8,084 bases of DNA, taken from positions 1 through 8,084 of the forward strand of contig JAGACI010000092.1 in the NCBI GenBank assembly GCA_017614185.1. Direction: 5' to 3'. This document shows, piece after piece, positions 1 through 5,975 of this stretch. Within the stretch, counting starts at the first letter, position 1; each line of letters begins with the position of its first letter. The notes below the pieces were generated by a model. The model did no database searches, was not told the DNA's origin, and was given only the letters and a program-made list of their open reading frames with translations. The DNA comes from Lachnospiraceae bacterium. Its GTDB lineage: Bacteria; Bacillota_A; Clostridia; Lachnospirales; Lachnospiraceae. Both the position numbers and the translations under genes were made by a program.

Positions 1-596
1 AGCTGCTCTCCTTCAGGGAAGAGGCAAACCTCTTCTGAATCGGCATCTGCTTCGGCGTGAACCTTAACGATAGAATCCTTAACGATTGCAAGTCTCTTAC
101 CAACCTGCTTGGCAAGGTCTACTGCATCGTCGCCGGTTACACAATATTCACCTTTGACATATCCTTCAACAGTTCCGGACTTGATTAAGTACCATCCGTT
201 CTCTTCGCCGAGAAACTCTCCGACTGAGTCGTCGTAAAGCTTACCGACTACATTACCTTCTATAGAAGATTTATCTCTTATATTTACATATTGATCAACC
301 TGTGCAATAACAAGGTTCTTGAAGCCTTCTTCCTCGGTGATTACCTTGTCGGATGAAGCAACTTCCTTCGAGTTAATGGATGTGAGAGCCAAAGGATCGA
401 TGGTCTCTTCAATCTTGACATTGGCATCATCACTCTTTAACTCTTCAAGTGATGCTCCCTTGCTTATTGTAAGGTTAATGCCTCCGGAGGGTAACACTTT
501 GTTAACTCCGGCGGCTTGTGCAGTTATATTGAATGCAGAAAACGTCATTGCCAGAACCATAAGGCCTGATGCCGTCTTCACAAGCTTTCTTCTCAT
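1..596 (-). CDS. Exported SH3b-domain protein, probable cell-wall-associated protein or hydrolase, 3' end outside window
   Basis: An open frame runs from ATG at 596 to the window edge without a stop: 198 codons are visible and the C-terminus is missing. Residues 1 to about 29 form a Sec signal peptide (basic MRRK, hydrophobic core, likely cleavage after AQA near residue 28). Residues 97-153 look like a bacterial SH3 domain: YVNIRDKSS, then GKLYDDS, then GWYLIKSGTVEGYVKGEYC. A second repeat seems to begin near residue 170 (IVKDSIVKVHAEADADS). Such domains bind cell-wall peptides. In clostridia this layout is commonly followed by an NlpC/P60 endopeptidase or other wall hydrolase, but that part is not visible and the enzymatic role is inference. 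AGGAGA lies 4 nt before the ATG. A strong promoter and a WalR-like tandem repeat sit in the 88 bp between this gene and trxB, which supports a cell-wall role. Confidence 0.85.
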   Translation of the reverse strand, partial: MRRKLVKTASGLMVLAMTFSAFNITAQAAGVNKVLPSGGINLTISKGASLEELKSDDANVKIEETIDPLALTSINSKEVASSDKVITEEEGFKNLVIAQVDQYVNIRDKSSIEGNVVGKLYDDSVGEFLGEENGWYLIKSGTVEGYVKGEYCVTGDDAVDLAKQVGKRLAIVKDSIVKVHAEADADSEEVCLFPEGEQ

Positions 597-624
597 ATAC
601 TCTCCTGTGATGCTTTTCAGATTC

Positions 625-646
625 ATTTGTTACAAATTTGTTACAA
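625..646 (-). promoter_or_regulatory. WalR (YycF)-like binding site, 11-bp tandem direct repeat
   Basis: ATTTGTTACAA occurs twice with no gap on the plus strand (625-635 and 636-646), exactly one helical turn apart. It contains TGTTAC-N5-TGTTAC. Because the core is nearly palindromic, the minus strand also reads TGTAAC-N5-TGTAAC. Both fit the WalR consensus TGTWAH-N5-TGTWAH known from Bacillus and Staphylococcus. The site lies just downstream of the predicted transcription start (about +2 to +24), a position that usually means repression. Assignment to WalR rests on consensus match and on the cell-wall character of the downstream gene. Confidence 0.65.
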
Positions 647-654
647 CCATATCT

Positions 655-683
655 ACTATAGCATCCGTCGGTAGCTTTGTCAA
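655..683 (-). promoter_or_regulatory. Sigma-A promoter of the SH3-domain gene
   Basis: Read on the minus strand, TTGACA (683-678) is a perfect -35 box. A 17-bp spacer separates it from TATAGT (660-655), a 5/6 match to the -10 box. Transcription should start near 648, giving a leader of about 50 nt. The -35 box begins directly after the trxB stop codon, so the gene is independently transcribed even though it follows trxB on the same strand. Confidence 0.8.
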
Positions 684-684
684 A

Positions 685-1593
685 TCAGACACTTATATGA
701 TTAAATGCACTTGTTGCCGCATTTGCGCCATCTGCTACTGCGGTGATGACCTGACGTAACATCTTCTTACGGCAGTCACCGGCTGCGTAAATGCCGGGAG
801 CCGATGTTACACACGTCTCATCTGCAAGGATGTATCCCGCAGGATCCATCTTCACTATATCCTTGAAAAGCTCGGTATCGGGGTGGATTCCTACTGCAAT
901 AAATACCGCGTCTGTAGCAATCTCTTTCTCCTCACCGGTTTTTACATCTTTAATAAGGAAACTCTTAACGTTATCTTCTCCCTTAATCTCCACGGGAACA
1001 TGGCTCCAAAGAACTTCCACGTTTGGAAGGGCAAGGAGTGCATCCTGTAAAGACTTGGCAGCTCTAAGTTCATCTCTTCTGTGAATTAGGTAAACCTTGC
1101 TGCAGCCCTTGGCAAGAAAGATTGCATCTTCAACAGCAACGTCACCGCCGCCCACGACACAGGCAACCCTGTTTCTGAAGAATGCTCCGTCACATGTAGC
1201 ACAGTACGAAACTCCCATTCCCGTAAGTTCTTCCTCTCCGGGTACGCCAAGGAGTGCGTGATGTGCTCCAGTCGCAAGGATTACTGTCTTTGCCTGGTAT
1301 TCGTTCTGATTGGTCTTAACAATCTTGACGCTTCCGCTGTCGGCAACGCTTATTACCTCTTCTTCGACAAAGGGAGCTCCAAGTTTCTCCGCATGTGCCC
1401 TGAAGGTCTCTCCCATATCCCAGCCGCTTATTCCGGGGAGTCCGAGATAGTTGTCAACCTCATAGGTATTAAGTATCTGACCTCCGCTTACCGGCTGTTT
1501 CTCTATTACCAGAATATCCATTCCCGCTCTCTTGCCGTAAACTGCGGCAGAAAGGCCTGCGGGACCTGATCCTATTATTATACAATCGTACAT
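685..1593 (-). CDS. trxB: Thioredoxin reductase, NADPH-dependent, low-molecular-weight type
   Basis: This cytoplasmic flavoenzyme of 302 residues passes electrons from NADPH through FAD and a redox-active disulfide to thioredoxin. Visible motifs are the FAD site GSGPAG (residues 8-13), the CATC active site (C131, C134), the NADPH-binding GGGDVAVEDA (148-157) with HRRDELR (171-177), and the second FAD motif GIYAAGDC (267-274) followed by LRQVITAVADGANAA. The HRR motif argues against the ferredoxin-dependent subgroup, which lacks it. Length is normal. The frame opens 7 codons earlier at 1614, but GGAG sits between the two ATGs, about 7 nt before the one at 1593, so 1593 is the better start. No thioredoxin gene is visible next to it. 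It has its own promoter, and no obvious terminator follows the stop codon. Confidence 0.95.
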   Translation of the reverse strand: MYDCIIIGSGPAGLSAAVYGKRAGMDILVIEKQPVSGGQILNTYEVDNYLGLPGISGWDMGETFRAHAEKLGAPFVEEEVISVADSGSVKIVKTNQNEYQAKTVILATGAHHALLGVPGEEELTGMGVSYCATCDGAFFRNRVACVVGGGDVAVEDAIFLAKGCSKVYLIHRRDELRAAKSLQDALLALPNVEVLWSHVPVEIKGEDNVKSFLIKDVKTGEEKEIATDAVFIAVGIHPDTELFKDIVKMDPAGYILADETCVTSAPGIYAAGDCRKKMLRQVITAVADGANAATSAFNHISV

Positions 1594-1650
1594 TGGGTGC
1601 TCCTTTCTAAACAACTCTTTGTGTTTTCAAAGTTAAACCCCACAATATAT

Positions 1651-1679
1651 AGTATATCAGTCTGTACCGCCATTTTCAA
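1651..1679 (-). promoter_or_regulatory. Probable trxB promoter
   Basis: On the minus strand TTGAAA (1679-1674, 5/6) is followed after 17 bp by TATACT (1656-1651, 5/6). The -35 box overlaps the stop codon of the DUF362 gene (1676-1678). Predicted transcription starts near 1644, leaving a leader of about 50 nt before the trxB ATG. Confidence 0.65.
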
Positions 1680-2770
1680 TCAATAAATGACTTTATACCT
1701 TCATAGATGTCGTCAGGATCCGGCGGGCAGCCTTTAACATAGTGGTCAAAAAGTCTGGTGCAGTTTCCTATTCCAAACTTTCCTGTCTTACCCCTGTATC
1801 CCTGACCTATACATATCTTTTCGTCAAGCTTATCAAGTATTCCTTCCTCTTCAAGCCTTGATAAAGCTTCCATTAAGCTTTCATAGCAGGCTGAACATGT
1901 ATCCACGTCCTCTGCCTTGTCTTTTAACTTAAGGATACTGTGTGACTTGGGTAACAGTTCTTTCTTCTCCGTTCCGTCACCCTCCAATGTCTTAAGTTTG
2001 AGAGTCTTAAGGTTTGCCGAACCGACTCCTTTTTCTTCCGAGATTTTAATATAAGGAACATCATCAAGTGTGTAACCCATAAGTTCTGCAAAATAGGCAT
2101 CGATAAGAACTGGATCTCTTCCTGCCATTACGCAGTCTGTGTAATAGGGGTTTCCGCCGCCTTCACTCACCAGATCTCCGCAGATATGGTCGACCACGAT
2201 GAAGTCCTGCTTAAGGCATGTGTTAAGAATCGCAATCGGCTCATGAAGCCCCAATGAGTGGAATCTTCTTTTTTCAGAGTTCGGAATAAGACCCTTAAGA
2301 TTCTTTAAGGCTCCCGTTACGTTAGTCTGACAGTGTCCCTTTAACACCGGTACATTAATAAGGAAGTCGACATCCTGCATGCATTTGCAGATATTGACCT
2401 TATAGCCGTTCTTGTCGATTTCAACGCCCTGTTCTTTCTGCGTGTCAACAAGTCTAACGCCATACTCCTTGGAAAGCGCATTATATCCGCAGTACTCAAA
2501 TGATTCCTCGGTCTTGTCACCGACCCACGAGCCTTCGATTATGCTTATATCGTCAAAACCTGCATTCTTTAAGTACTCGATTATACCCGCAACAACCTCC
2601 GGATGAGTTGTCGCACCAAACTCTGCAGGTGAAGGAGATACAAGGTTTGGCTTAATGCCTATTCTGTCTCCCTTCTTAATAAGCGTATCAAGGCCGCTTT
2701 CCCTAAGAAGCTTTAAAGTCATCTCCTTATAATCTTTGCCGTATATCCTGTAAATCTCGTTTAATTCCAT
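1676..2770 (-). CDS. DUF362 domain-containing protein with cysteine-rich C-terminus
   Basis: This 364-residue protein has DUF362 hallmarks: KPNLVSPSPAEFGATTHPEVV (from residue 40), IIEGSWVG (77-84), FLINVPVLKGHCQTNVTGALKNLKGLIP (136-163) and DPVLIDAYFAELMG (219-232). The biochemical role of this family is not settled and I do not assign one. The last 75 residues hold C292-x2-C295, C320, C337 (GIGNC) and C348 within GCPPDP, a pattern that could bind an Fe-S cluster. This is inference. It takes the place of the bacterial ferredoxin-type CxxCxxCxxxCP domain that some family members carry. There is no signal peptide or membrane segment, so the protein is probably cytoplasmic. The ATG at 2770 has AGGAGA 7 nt upstream. 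The gene lies between metY, from which it is separated by a terminator, and trxB. Confidence 0.85.
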   Translation of the reverse strand: MELNEIYRIYGKDYKEMTLKLLRESGLDTLIKKGDRIGIKPNLVSPSPAEFGATTHPEVVAGIIEYLKNAGFDDISIIEGSWVGDKTEESFEYCGYNALSKEYGVRLVDTQKEQGVEIDKNGYKVNICKCMQDVDFLINVPVLKGHCQTNVTGALKNLKGLIPNSEKRRFHSLGLHEPIAILNTCLKQDFIVVDHICGDLVSEGGGNPYYTDCVMAGRDPVLIDAYFAELMGYTLDDVPYIKISEEKGVGSANLKTLKLKTLEGDGTEKKELLPKSHSILKLKDKAEDVDTCSACYESLMEALSRLEEEGILDKLDEKICIGQGYRGKTGKFGIGNCTRLFDHYVKGCPPDPDDIYEGIKSFID

Positions 2771-2781
2771 GATTTGTCTCC

Positions 2782-2794
2782 TATAGGACCTATA
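2782..2794. promoter_or_regulatory. Short perfect inverted repeat upstream of the DUF362 gene
   Basis: TATAGG-A-CCTATA is a perfect 6-bp inverted repeat with a single central base. It lies between the metY terminator and the DUF362 start codon and touches the ribosome binding site (AGGAGA, 2777-2782). It could be a small operator, or chance in AT-rich DNA. A -10-like TATTAT (2797-2792) overlaps it, but I see no good -35 box, so the source of DUF362 transcription is unclear. Confidence 0.25.
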
Positions 2795-2795
2795 A

Positions 2796-2830
2796 TAACA
2801 AAAAGATGGCAGGTTTGTTAACCTGCCATC
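2796..2830 (-). terminator. Intrinsic terminator of metY
   Basis: In the direction of transcription an 11-bp perfect stem (GATGGCAGGTT, 2830-2820, pairing with AACCTGCCATC, 2815-2805) encloses a 4-nt loop. It is followed at once by TTTTTGTT (2804-2797). It begins 30 bp after the metY stop codon. The opposite side has no T-run, so it acts on the minus strand only. Confidence 0.92.
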
Positions 2831-2860
2831 CGAAGATTTAATAAAAGTTTTATGCTTTGT

Positions 2861-4147
2861 TTATTTTATGTTTGCGAACGCCTGCTCAAGATCGTCAATC
2901 AAATCTCTTGCATCTTCAAGTCCGCATGAGAGTCTGATAAGACCTGCGGGGATTCCTGCATCCTTAAGCTGCTCGTCTGTAAGCTGACGATGAGTAGATG
3001 TGGCAGGGTTTAAGCAACAGCTTCTTGCATCTGCAACGTGTGTCTCGATAGCAACAAGCTTTAGGCCTTTCATGAATGCCTCGGCAGCCTTTCTGCCGCC
3101 CGCAAGTTCAAACGATACTACGCCGCATCCGCCTTCGGGAAGATATTTCTTCGCTCTCTCATAATACTTGTCTGTAGGAAGTCCTGAGTATGTAACGCTT
3201 GTAACCTCGGGACGCTTTGAAAGATATTCCGCAACTTTCTGTCCGTTCTCGGCATGACGTTTCATTCTAACATGTAAGGACTCAAGTCCAAGGTTAAGAT
3301 AGAAAGCATTCTGAGGACTCTGGATGCAACCAAGATCTCTCATAAGCTGTGCTGTACACTTGGTGATGAATGCACCTTCCTTGCCAAATTTCTCGGCATA
3401 AGTAATTCCATGATAGGAATCATCGGGAGTGCAAAGTCCGGGGAACTTGTCAGCATGAGCCATCCAGTCAAACTTGCCGGAATCAATGATTGCACCGCCT
3501 ACGCCTACGCCGTGGCCATCCATGTACTTGGTTGTTGAATGTGTAACGATGTCACATCCCCACTCGATAGGTCTGCAGTGAACGGGGGTGGCAAATGTAT
3601 TGTCCATTATAAGGGGCACACCGTGAGCGTGCGCAACCTTTGCAAAAAGCTCGATATCAAGAACCGTAAGAGCAGGATTGGCGATTGTCTCACCAAATAC
3701 TGCCTTAGTATTGGGCTTGAATGCCGCATTTAACTCTTCTTCAGTCGCATCGGGAGATACAAAAGTTACCTCGATTCCCATCTTGGGAAGTGTAACTGCG
3801 AAAAGGTTGAATGTTCCGCCATAGATGGAAGATGAGCATACAAAGTGACCACCGTTCTCACAAAGGCAGAAAATTGCAAAGAAGTTAGCAGCCTGTCCTG
3901 AAGAGGTAAGCATTGCAGCCGTACCGCCTTCCATGTCGGCAATCTTTGCTGCTACATAGTCGTTTGTAGGGTTCTGGAGTCTTGTGTAGAAATATCCTGA
4001 AGCCTCCAAGTCAAAAAGCTTACCCATGTGCTCGCTTGTATCATATTTAAAAGTGGTGGACTGGATTATAGGTACCTGTCTGGGCTCTCCGTTGCCTGGT
4101 CTGTATCCTGACTGCACGCACTTTGTATCAATTCTAAAATCACTCAT
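2861..4147 (-). CDS. metY: O-acetylhomoserine sulfhydrylase (O-acetylhomoserine aminocarboxypropyltransferase)
   Basis: This PLP enzyme of the Cys/Met metabolism (gamma) family joins O-acetylhomoserine with sulfide to make homocysteine for methionine synthesis. Some homologues also act on O-acetylserine. Visible features of the 428-residue protein are YTRLQNPT (residues 54-61), the PLP phosphate and ring-stacking region SSGQAA (82-87), D182 in MDNTFATP, the Schiff-base lysine K207 in THSTTKYMDGHG, and ETHVADARS (368-376) in the C-terminal domain. The length and the FPGLCTPDDSYHG segment (235-247) favour MetY over the shorter methionine gamma-lyases and cystathionine lyases (about 380-400 residues). 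A GTG lies one codon upstream at 4150, but GGAGG (4160-4156) is 8 nt from the ATG at 4147, which I prefer. A strong terminator follows. No S-box riboswitch fits in the 76-bp upstream gap. Confidence 0.9.
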   Translation of the reverse strand: MSDFRIDTKCVQSGYRPGNGEPRQVPIIQSTTFKYDTSEHMGKLFDLEASGYFYTRLQNPTNDYVAAKIADMEGGTAAMLTSSGQAANFFAIFCLCENGGHFVCSSSIYGGTFNLFAVTLPKMGIEVTFVSPDATEEELNAAFKPNTKAVFGETIANPALTVLDIELFAKVAHAHGVPLIMDNTFATPVHCRPIEWGCDIVTHSTTKYMDGHGVGVGGAIIDSGKFDWMAHADKFPGLCTPDDSYHGITYAEKFGKEGAFITKCTAQLMRDLGCIQSPQNAFYLNLGLESLHVRMKRHAENGQKVAEYLSKRPEVTSVTYSGLPTDKYYERAKKYLPEGGCGVVSFELAGGRKAAEAFMKGLKLVAIETHVADARSCCLNPATSTHRQLTDEQLKDAGIPAGLIRLSCGLEDARDLIDDLEQAFANIK

Positions 4148-4177
4148 CACTTATACCTCCGTAAACGTTCAAGAAGT

Positions 4178-4206
4178 ATTATATAACATCCTTTTTCGGT
4201 TTACTA
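4178..4206 (-). promoter_or_regulatory. Possible metY promoter
   Basis: A perfect TATAAT (4183-4178) lies 30 bp before the metY start codon on the minus strand. The -35 region at 17-bp spacing is TAGTAA, only 3/6, so the promoter would be weak or need an activator. No terminator is present between the upstream ATPase gene and metY, so some metY transcript may come from readthrough. Confidence 0.45.
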
Positions 4207-4223
4207 CATTAAATCGCAAAAAA

Positions 4224-5012
4224 TTAATTGCCAAGAAGCATTCTGTCGTTATCAAGTGCTTCTCCGGATATCTCCTTAAATCTCTGAAGGAGATCCTGAA
4301 CCGTCATTCCCTTTCTCTCATCACCGGAGACATCGAGAATGATTTTACCCTGATTCATCATGATGGTTCTGGTGCCAAGTTCAAGCGCCGAATTCATGTT
4401 GTGGGTAATCATAAGGCACGCAAGCTTCTCTCTCTCAACAACATCCTTGGTAATTGCAAGTACCTTGTCAGCTGTCGCGGGATCAAGTGCCGCCGTGTGC
4501 TCATCAAGCAAAAGAAGGCTGGGGGGATTAATTGTGGCCATAAGAAGGGTTACCGCCTGTCTCTGTCCACCCGAAAGAAGGCCCATGGGCTGCTTCATCC
4601 TGTCCTCAAGTCCCATTCCAAGCTGTCTTAACAAGTCTTTGAACTCTTCTCTTTGCTTATGGCTTATTCTCGAAAGCCATCCGCCTCTTCCGGCTGCAAG
4701 AGTAAGGTTCTCTTCTATAGTCATGCCTGCCGCAGTACCTCTTAAGGGATCCTGAAAAAGTCTTCCGATTTTGACTGCCCTTAAGTGCTCCGGCATAAGC
4801 GTTATATCCGTATCATCAAGAAAAATCTGACCGCTGTCGGTGACAAAATCACCTGCGATTGCGTTGAACAATGTCGATTTACCGGCACCGTTTGCGCCGA
4901 TAACCGTTATAAATTCGCCGTCCTTAACCTCAAGACTTAAATCATCGATTGCAAGCTTTGCATTGACGGTTCCGGGATTAAATGTTTTGGAAATATTTTC
5001 AATTCTAAGCAT
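4224..5012 (-). CDS. trpZ: ABC transporter ATP-binding protein, predicted tryptophan importer
   Basis: This 262-residue cytoplasmic ATPase powers the importer made with the permease and lipoprotein encoded just upstream. All nucleotide-binding motifs are intact: Walker A GANGAGKST (residues 39-47), Q-loop Q87 in FQDP, signature LSGGQRQ (146-152), Walker B LLLLDE (166-171), D-loop ALDP (175-178) and switch H204 in ITHN. Its start overlaps the permease stop by one base (TAATG), indicating translational coupling. GGGAGG lies inside the permease 3' end, 7 nt before the ATG. The tryptophan specificity is not visible in the ATPase itself; it is inferred from the UGG T-box at the head of the operon. 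The symbol follows the TrpXYZ naming used for T-box-regulated transporters in Firmicutes. Confidence 0.85.
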   Translation of the reverse strand: MLRIENISKTFNPGTVNAKLAIDDLSLEVKDGEFITVIGANGAGKSTLFNAIAGDFVTDSGQIFLDDTDITLMPEHLRAVKIGRLFQDPLRGTAAGMTIEENLTLAAGRGGWLSRISHKQREEFKDLLRQLGMGLEDRMKQPMGLLSGGQRQAVTLLMATINPPSLLLLDEHTAALDPATADKVLAITKDVVEREKLACLMITHNMNSALELGTRTIMMNQGKIILDVSGDERKGMTVQDLLQRFKEISGEALDNDRMLLGN

Positions 5013-5953
5013 TATCTTCCCTCCCTTCCTGCATTTGCTTTACGAAGAGCCATTCTTCTCTTTAACAGAGGGAACTGTCTCTTAAGGTAAGGCGTACTGA
5101 TTGCGATTATTACTATCACGGACGAAACCAGTTTAAGCATGTATGCGGGCATGTTAAATCTGAGTGCCACCGTGTATACAAGTCTGAAAAGAAATGCACC
5201 GATTACCGCGCCGATTGCCTTTCTGGTAATTCCACCCTTCGGAATGATAACGCCGCCGATAAGAAGCGAAGCGAGGGCAATAGTAACCATACCCGAACCT
5301 ATGTCGATGTTAACCGACTTCTGGCTCTGGGCGAGAAGGCATCCGCTAAGTGCCGTAAAAGCATTGGCGATGCAGAGTCCTACGATTGTTGTGAATGCGG
5401 GGTTAATCGATGATGATTTGACCATGTCTGGGTTGTTACCCGTTGCACGGATTGCAAGACCGAGTCTTGTTTTTAAGAAAAATGAAAGGAATACTACTAC
5501 GATAAGAACCGCAGCTGCCGCAATTATAAGCTTGTAGCTTCCGGCCAAAGCAGTTCCCGAAAGTTTCTCTTTTAATATAGTAAAAACAGTATCCGTCTTG
5601 TTCATGTTAAGGAGCGAAGAATTGCCCATTATAGCGATGTTGACGGAGTACCATGCCGTGTTGACGATAATACCTGCAAGAAGGCTTTCAACGCCCATCT
5701 TGGTTTGGAGAAAAGCGACAACGAGGCCGGAAAGCATTCCGGCCGCAATTGCTGCAGGTATTGATAAATATGGATGACCGGATATGGCCACCACCGCTCC
5801 GACCGTAGCACCCATGGTAAAACAACCATCGGTTGAAAGGTCGCAGACATTAAGCATCGAGTAGCTTAAGTATAAAGCAAGTACCGTAAGAGCTGAGAAA
5901 AGTCCCAGTTCAAGAGCGGTCTGTATCAGTGGTCCCATATCCGAAAAGCTCAT
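5012..5953 (-). CDS. trpY: ABC transporter permease, predicted tryptophan importer
   Basis: This 313-residue integral membrane protein resembles the BPD_transp_2 (branched-chain amino acid/ribose type) permeases. Hydrophobic stretches near residues 12-35, 45-58, 63-83, 90-110, 140-160, 187-208, 222-238, 247-262 and 270-288 suggest eight or nine membrane spans. The loop GLAIRATGNNPDMVKSSSI (165-183) is the likely ATPase-coupling segment. The C-terminal tail (290-313) is rich in K and R, consistent with a cytoplasmic end. It is 22 bp downstream of the substrate-binding protein gene, with AGGAGA before its ATG, and overlaps the ATPase gene by one base. There is a single Trp in the protein (W101). 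Tryptophan as substrate is inferred from the T-box leader. Confidence 0.85.
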   Translation of the reverse strand: MSFSDMGPLIQTALELGLFSALTVLALYLSYSMLNVCDLSTDGCFTMGATVGAVVAISGHPYLSIPAAIAAGMLSGLVVAFLQTKMGVESLLAGIIVNTAWYSVNIAIMGNSSLLNMNKTDTVFTILKEKLSGTALAGSYKLIIAAAAVLIVVVFLSFFLKTRLGLAIRATGNNPDMVKSSSINPAFTTIVGLCIANAFTALSGCLLAQSQKSVNIDIGSGMVTIALASLLIGGVIIPKGGITRKAIGAVIGAFLFRLVYTVALRFNMPAYMLKLVSSVIVIIAISTPYLKRQFPLLKRRMALRKANAGREGR

Positions 5954-5975
5954 ATTATTTCTCCTAAATTAGCGA

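Noticed and set aside
319..759. Plus-strand open frame of 146 codons at the left edge
   Set aside because: It runs antisense through the SH3 gene, its promoter and the trxB 3' end, and has no recognisable domain.
685..1593. trxB as a ferredoxin-dependent flavin thioredoxin reductase
   Set aside because: The NADPH-binding HRRDELR and GGGDVA motifs are present, which favours the ordinary NADPH enzyme.
1594..1614. Upstream ATG giving trxB seven extra residues
   Set aside because: The extra codons contain the ribosome binding site of the second ATG, and the protein from that ATG starts with the usual short lead to the FAD motif.
4148..4223. SAM (S-box) riboswitch upstream of metY
   Set aside because: Only 76 bp are available and none of the expected stems or a terminator hairpin is visible.
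4026..4631. Plus-strand open frame of 201 codons across the metY and ATPase gene boundary
   Set aside because: It lies opposite two well-recognised genes, shows no family motif, and has low-complexity, unnatural composition; it is a shadow frame.
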